From: Hippophae tibetana
Taxonomy: Eukaryota; Streptophyta; Magnoliopsida; Rosales; Elaeagnaceae
NCBI GenBank assembly: GCA_037013495.1
Contig: CM072808.1
Coordinates: forward strand, 13,369,319 to 13,433,318
Length of the DNA: 64,000 nt
Direction of reading: 5' to 3'
Shown piece after piece: positions 58,407-64,000 of the stretch (positions are counted from its first letter, which is position 1; each line of letters begins with the position of its first letter). The translations under genes were made by a program, and so were the position numbers. The notes below the pieces were generated by a model. The model had not been told where the DNA came from and searched no databases. It was given only the letters and a program-made list of their open reading frames with translations.

Positions 58407-59146
58407 AGATCCTAGAGTTAGAGACTCCACGGCCTCTGAGAGTGTTTGAGCGACAAAGAAAGTGCGAGCGAGCGAGACGTTTTGTAGATCTGATTCCTGG
58501 GGAAATTGTTTGTTGGGCCTTGTTGCTGGTTATTAAAAATTATTATTATTTCCGGAATTAATTAATATAATTAAATTAAAATTATAAGTAATTAATGCCT
58601 AAGTTGGTTCTATGATCTCTCCGTTTCTTTACGATTAGGAAAGTTTATTTTGAGTCCTTGTCTTCATTGTGCCACGTCCTATGTTGAGTCCCACCGACAG
58701 ACCTATTAAACGTATAGTAATATTTTGAGCATTCTTTTTAACCTTTTTTATTTTATTTTCTAGTCAATTTATATACAAAACTCAAAACGTGATAAAGATA
58801 GAGTTCATTTAAACAAGTATTTAATAATAATATTATTCAAAATATTTTTTAGATATAATAGTATTAATCATAATATTTTTTAAGTATAATATTATTTGTA
58901 AGTGTTTCGATATTAGTATTTGAATAAAATATTTTACTTTGAAACATATATAATAATATTTTTATTATGTATTTAAAAATGATAAATGTAAAATATATAA
59001 ACATCTCTTAAAATGAATTATCTCGTACAATATTTCATAATATTATTTTTGGGATAGTAGCTTGAACATTTTATAAATATTTTCACTTTCCTTTATATTA
59101 ATAGTTAAGATTTATAAAATTTATAAGATTTGTAACATGTAATAAG
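58407..59146. other. 5' flank of the TM9 gene and AT-rich spacer
   Basis: The probable 5' untranslated region extends to about 58480. On the minus strand, AAGGCCCAACA (about 58515) is a TGGGCC-type site II element often found in housekeeping promoters, and a CCACGTC word lies at 58672. From 58700 to 59146 the sequence is AT-rich without genes. Confidence 0.5.
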
Positions 59147-59591
59147 TGTTAGGGTTCAACCAATTTTTAGACGGAGAACTTAGAGAGAAGTTAAGATAAT
59201 TGATTAAATGTATGGATCTTATAAGAGATCAATCTATTTATAGAACATTACAGATATAAGTGTCGGTTACATAATGTGTACACATATTTACACGTCAGAG
59301 GGGTATAATTGGTATAAAGTGCATTATATTATTAGTCAAGGTCGATCCTAGCTCAATCTGGTGGTCAACTATAGAGAGGATTCAACTCCTTAAAATTAAC
59401 CTTTTACTTGTTGATACATTTTGAGTTATCCGTCTTATGGCTCAAGCTACTTATAGACACGGTCTAATTACTAAGCTTTAGTTGGTCTACATGTATGACA
59501 TTTGGGATGCTTCGCCTTTCAGGTTAGGTTGATGACTTTGCTTAAGCAATTCAAATGGGTTGAGTACCAGGGCGGTCCATATGTCCAAACA
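59147..59591 (-). repeat. 3' LTR of Gypsy element K (445 bp)
   Basis: On the plus strand it runs from TGTTAGGGTTCAACC to ATGTCCAAACA. The minus strand has a TATA-like box CTATAAATAGATTG (59227-59240). Confidence 0.75.
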
Positions 59592-59612
59592 TTTAGTCTC
59601 CCTACTCTTTCA
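59592..59612 (-). other. Polypurine tract of element K
   Basis: The minus strand reads GAAAGAGTAGGGAGACTAAA directly before the LTR start TGTTTGGAC. Confidence 0.75.
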
Positions 59613-59984
59613 ACTCGGTCTTTAAGTTGAGGTGGAAGAGTAATTCTCGAGCAGTGGATATGAACCGTTCAGTCCTCCTAATAAATGCATATTAGATGAT
59701 CAGAGAGAGAAATTTGGTGCCTCTATTTAAAAAGGTGCTTGGACCGGGATTGATCATCATTTCTAGCACATTAGACAAAAAGTAAGAAAATGATTTGTCA
59801 CATAAAATCGAGCCATAAGAGGTATTTCAGTTCAGTGGTAAGGTTTCAACTCGAACTATAGTTTTGTTTGGTCGAATTCTTAGAATATAATCCTCAACTT
59901 TGACACTTTTCTACTTTCTTTTTAGGTCAGTTTTAAAGAATTACTTCAGTTTATTTTTCCAAACTCAATTCTAGGTAACCTTTT

Positions 59985-60646
59985 CTTGTACCTTACCCAT
60001 TATTATTTTTTGTGTTATGTGGTATTTATAGATAATGCACCGAGAAGAGTCTGCAGGCTCATGCTCTTGGGAAAGCCCCCTAATATCAAAGTGCTAGTGA
60101 TGACTCGGGGTTACTTGGGTCGGGCTCTTCCAATGGGACGAGTCAATCTCTGTCTCAACCATCTACCTTCATCATTCATCCATAAGTAGCTCTAACCATT
60201 AGACTGAGTGTGTCTCATACTCAACTTTCAGTGGCTAGGACTTGGAGGAAGAAAACTAGAAACGTTGGGTTTGGCAAACTTATAAGTCATACCAAAGGTT
60301 GGTCAACCCAAACTAAGACTAATGTCTTAATACCTCAGAATGAGGAACGGTTGAGGAAGACCTACAATATCCCCTTATCTATTCATATAATGATTATACC
60401 AGAGGGAGCCTATGACAGCAAACAACCTCCATTTTGGTGGACAATCTTTCATAAGAAGGCACTGTGGTTGGGATTGAGGTTTCCTTTGTATCCCTTCATC
60501 AGGAGATTTTTAGTTATAACTCAACTCGTGCCAGGACAACTAATGCCTAATGGGTGGAGGTGTCTTCTTTCCCTAACCGTTATATGCCAAGAACATGGGG
60601 TGGATTTGGAGATGCCCAAGTTTAATAAGGCATATGTCCTAAAGTA
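59985..60646 (+). pseudogene. Antisense extra frame of element K: gypsy-type transposon domain
   Basis: The plus strand reads a serine-rich N-terminal part (60030-60180), then open from 60210 to 60646: NEERLRKTYNIPLSIHIMIIPEG, LRFPLYPFIRRFLVIT, PGQLMPNGWRCLLSLTVICQEHGVDLEMPKFNKAYVLK. This matches the plant domain described as putative gypsy type transposon (PF04195-like), found in extra reading frames of Tat elements. The end near 60646 (TAG) may be premature. It is convergent with pol of the same element. Confidence 0.8.
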
Positions 60647-61148
60647 GAACCCCACAACCCGATGAGGGTATATATGTCTATGAAGTAGGATTAGGGTATT
60701 ACCATGTCTTTGCCTGAGAATGAGAAAAATTAGGAGTACTTTTTCTATGTCTCAGAGCACTGAGAGTCCTCAATCACCGACATTAGGATGATAAGGAGCA
60801 TTTAGAATGAAACTAAGGTCGTGCTAAGGAATATGGCTTCCTTATTCACGACATTGAGTCTAGACGTGAAGCATCGATTGGCTGATATCTATAATTATCT
60901 TCCTTAGAAGACCCCTTGGAGAAGCTTGCTTAACATTCATCTCTTTGTTGCTTGTGGACTGATGAGGCATGGTGCAGTGGAGCCTCCTCGAAGGATTGTT
61001 CATAAACCTGGGCTCTTCCAAGGCACTGAACTCCTCCCATAGAATTTGGGGGACGGTTTGAGATGGTGACCCATTTTCTATTTTATAGCACAATTTGATG
61101 AAAATAACCTCACCTTGATTTTTTTTGTAGATTCTATGGATTTTACAG

Positions 61149-61610
61149 ATGCCTAATTATTATCTCACCTTTAGAGTAAAAAGGGTACACCTTTTTGTAC
61201 CTGAGCAAGGTTTTTCTAAGGGTAAGAAGAGGGGAAAGTCTTCTAATCATAAAGGTCACCTTGTGTCCCTACAAAAGAAAAAGAAGAAGAAGGCAATCAT
61301 TGATAAGGTTGCACTTAGTTCTAAGCAAATAAATGTCTTTGCCCCTCTATCCATGTCACAAGAATGTGCTTCATCTCTCTGCTTGGTTCCCAAAGTGCCT
61401 ACCCATCCTATATGGGATTCGAGAAAGGGGAAGGGCATCGTTAATGATCTTACCACCAACGTGGATGGGATAGCCTTGTATCGGGGCTTAGGGCCCAAAA
61501 AACTCGATCAATACCTGAGCCAGCTTCCTACTGAAGTGCATAAGAGGCAGCTCAAGACTATATATGAAGGTATGGGCTTTAATGATGTCATTCACCATCA
61601 CCTGTACTAG
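61149..61610 (+). pseudogene. Antisense extra frame of element K, middle part
   Basis: An open frame of 153 codons begins MPNYYLTFRVKRVHLFVPEQG, has a lysine-rich stretch (KKKKKKK near residues 42-48), and ends in a segment with YRGLGPKKLDQYLSQLP. It continues the gene-like region after a spacer with stops (60650-61148). No catalytic domain is recognised. Confidence 0.55.
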
Positions 61611-61749
61611 GTATTTGACCATTCATTATGATGACATTTGTTTTTTTTATGTTTGACCTCGCAATTTGTTGGTTAATTGTTGACCTAGTACCTTTTTCTT
61701 GTTTTAAATGCACCTACTTAATGATTTTGACAAAGCTCGAAGCATTGGT

Positions 61750-62778
61750 CGATTGAAGGATGAGTTGGAACAAGGAAGGCAAAGTCACATGTCTTTTCAA
61801 TCATAATACACCGCGCTTTTGGCGAGGTTACATAAGTGGGAAGGTGAGGCCATTGATAAAGAGGAAAATTTGAAAAAGGCCACCACCAAACTAAATGAGT
61901 ATTCCAACCGTCTTACTGAGCTGGATGAGGCCTAATAGCAAGTCGAGTTAGAGATTGAGAAGGCACGGAAAAAATCCGAGGTTGCGACTGAGAGAGCCCT
62001 GAAGGCAAAGGCTGAGCTTTCCATGGAATCTCTCAAGACAAAGGCTAAGAATATGGACTTGGGAGACTAATATTATCATATTCTAAACATCTCAGTCACT
62101 CCTTCATACACACACTCTCCCTCTCAAAAGAGGGAGGAAGGAGAGGTCTCGAGCTCTAGTGAGAGCATAGATGTGCCCTAGGTGACCGATGTACGATCCG
62201 GGCAAGAAGATCATTAATTTCTTGGGTTTTACCCTTCTGTTCTTTTAAGCTCAACACCACTTATGATTGTGTGGTCGCGAGCTTAGACTTGGAATTTTGT
62301 TTGAATGAGAAATCAATTTTATTAATGAAAAAGTTAATTTGTCTGAATTATTGTGTATTTATGATGTTGACCTACCCACTTGATTTTTGGGAACATTCAT
62401 TTATTATTTTATTTATTATTTTTTCAACATCATCCTTTATAAAAAGATATCAAGGGTACTTGCTTAATCAATACAATAGGAATTTTTGCTAATTTCTCCC
62501 TTTTTTTGGTTGACTTTATGGATTTTGATCGGTCCCAAACATGTTCAATTCGAGTTTTAAAGGCTGAAAATAATAGGCTTAAAAACAAGGTTATGGCACT
62601 AAAAGAAGAGGTGCTCAAACTCGAAGGTAAGGTAGGTCCCTTTGAGGAGAGCAAGTGTGAGCTCGCTTCTTGTAAAGAGCAATTGATGGAAACTCAATCT
62701 CAAAAGAGGAAGTCCCTGGCTGAAATGGACGCCCTTATAGGTAGGGAATCTTATTGGGTAAGCTTCTATATGAAGTGA
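61750..62778 (+). pseudogene. Antisense extra frame of element K, coiled-coil part
   Basis: Pieces at 61800-62040 (EEKNLKKATTKLNEYSNRLTELDE-like, EIEKARKKSEVATERALKAKAELS) and 62506-62778 (LKAENNRLKNKVMALKEEVLKLEGKV) have heptads typical of the coiled-coil C-terminal half of such proteins. The piece at 62065-62500 is non-coding or an intron-like spacer. Stops are present (for example at 61935). Confidence 0.55.
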
Positions 62779-63063
62779 TCTGAGAAAGTGTTCCTCAAGG
62801 TTTGCTCATCACGGAGAGGTGACCTATGCACAAAAGAAAATCACTAAGATTCAGGTTGAGCTTTTTCCCCTAGTGAAATAAACTGATGATCCAGACACTG
62901 GACGTGTGTCCAAGAATTTAAAGAGTTATTAATCCTCAGGGGGGAAACTTTGTATTAATAACCTTTTTCAAAATATTTGTAATATAAAATAATGAAAGTT
63001 TTCTTAATGGCAAGTATTTGTAATGCTCGAATGTTGCACATGTGTATGTATATATATATATTA

Positions 63064-63640
63064 TATGTCACGGCCTGGTTTCTGACTAAGGTGGATAGCT
63101 CGACCTTTGCTCTTGTTAGGATACCCTACCTCATTCTTAATCGAAGTGATCAGTCTCATTGCATAAATTGGTAGGGGAAATAGTCTTACTTAGTTCCTGA
63201 TCGAGGTGCTCATCTCTCCCTTCAATGTCAGAGCGCCGACCTAGTTCCTAAATGAGGTAGACAACTCATGACCCATGGCTCAAATCGGTGAGAGAGAGTC
63301 TTATCTGGTCTCTAATCGAGATACTTATCTCCCTCTTCAATGTTAGACCACTAACCTGGTTCCTAACTGAGGTGGACACCTTGTGACCTTTTCAAGTGCC
63401 AGGGTGCTTTACCTAATTCTTAATCGAGATGATCAGCTCGTGGCTCAAATCAGTGGGAGAGAGAGCCTTACCTGGTTCCTGACCAAGGTGTTCATCTTCC
63501 CCTTCAATGTTAGAGTGTCGACCTGATTTCAATCCAAGGTGGACAACTCATGACTTTTTCAAGTGTTAGGGCACTCTACCTGATTCTTAGCCATGGTGAT
63601 CAGCATATGACATAAAATTGTAAGAGAACTCTAGGAAGGG
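63064..63640. repeat. Tandem repeat of ~165-175 bp, about 3.5 units
   Basis: Units start at about 63064, 63238 (shortened by some 55 bases), 63353 and 63519. Each runs from GACCTGGTTCCTAACTGAGG through TCAAGTGTTAGGG, TCTTAATCGAGATGATCAGC and GGTGAGAGAGAG to TCAATGTTAGAGCGCC. Smaller sub-repeats of CCTGGTTCCTGACCGAGGTG occur inside each unit. Confidence 0.88.
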
Positions 63641-63763
63641 ACCATTTGTTGAAAGGGTTTATTTGGTAGATATATATGTGCTGATGTTACACAAAAGTGA
63701 TAATTTAATGCACATTTAAAATTGGCATCTCTTCAAATGTCTGGCATTCCAACTTGTGCCCTC

Positions 63764-64000
63764 CTCAGATCCTTCAATGTTTTTCAATACTTAGGCCCCC
63801 TGGTGTTGTTTCAATTATTTGATAAGATCCATCCCAATTGGAACCCATTTTCCCAACCATACATTCTTTTTTGTTAGGGAAGACCCTCTCGAGAACCTAA
63901 TCACCTATGGAAAATGTTTTAAAGTACATGTTTTTGTTGTAATAACCTAATACTTTCCATTTTTACTTAGTCATTCTTCTTAAAGCTTCACCCATTTTCT
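63764..64000 (-). pseudogene. Gypsy integrase C-terminal region (element K), partial
   Basis: The minus strand reads GYYNKNMYFKTFSIGD-VLERVFPNKKE, then GKMGSNWDGSYQIIETTPGG, the typical end of Gypsy integrase (G-D-L-V-L-R and N-W-E-G-P-Y motifs). A stop stands in the G-D-L position. The frame enters from beyond the window. Confidence 0.85.

Larger units (their letters stand above)
59147..64000 (-). mobile_element. Gypsy element K (Tat-type) with antisense extra frame, cut by window end
   Basis: The 3' LTR lies at 59147-59591, the polypurine tract at 59592-59612, an additional gene-like region on the plus strand at 59985-62780, tandem repeats at 63064-63640, and the minus-strand integrase end from about 63764 on. 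Tat-lineage Gypsy elements often carry an extra frame between pol and the 3' LTR, sometimes antisense. The rest of pol and the 5' LTR lie beyond 64000. Confidence 0.75.

Noticed and set aside
58407-58430. TM9 start upstream at 58430
   Set aside because: The codon there is GTG; the first in-frame ATG is at 58406 and directly precedes the signal peptide.
63064-63640. CRISPR-like array
   Set aside because: Units are 165-175 bp, contiguous without unique spacers, in plant nuclear DNA.

Overview
This is a stretch of plant nuclear DNA, most likely from an AT-rich, repeat-rich dicot; I cannot name the species. It holds spliced genes with GT-AG introns, many Copia and Gypsy LTR retrotransposons, degenerate CCCTAAA tracts, and a decayed copy of plastid DNA. 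All coordinates and alignments were made by eye. Element boundaries without a stated TG..CA end or target-site duplication (TSD) are approximate.

Layout. 1-670: CACTA-like hairpin repeats. ~690-7190: nuclear plastid DNA (NUPT) with relics of petD and rpoA, then of trnS-GGA, rps4, trnT, trnL-UAA and trnF-GAA. 7300-17695: fragments of several LTR elements, including an Athila-like Gypsy element (9.6-15.1 kb) with a large internal deletion and an inserted MITE. 17696-28075: a Copia element (D) that appears to contain a Gypsy element (B), which in turn contains a solo LTR (C) of the same LTR family in opposite orientation. 28076-30280: 5' part of a minus-strand Copia element (E). 30281-31283: three exons of a folylpolyglutamate synthase relic. 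31.9-37.3 kb: a Copia 3' end (G) split by a 2259-bp solo LTR with a perfect TSD. 38554-38859: a small intact gene for a 101-residue membrane protein. 39.2-54.2 kb: a minus-strand Copia element (J1) holding two further Copia elements, H in its 3' LTR and J2 in its gag/protease region. 54915-58406: an intact seven-exon gene for a transmembrane nine (TM9/EMP70) protein. 59147-64000: the 3' half of a Tat-type Gypsy element (K) carrying an antisense extra reading frame.

Only two genes look functional: the small membrane protein and the TM9 protein. Nearly everything else is layered transposon insertion, so the main biology here is insertion history. I found no convincing undescribed system. The most checkable points are the nesting order with its TSDs, the composite plastid insert, the FPGS relic, and the convergent B/C LTR pair, which could form a long hairpin RNA.
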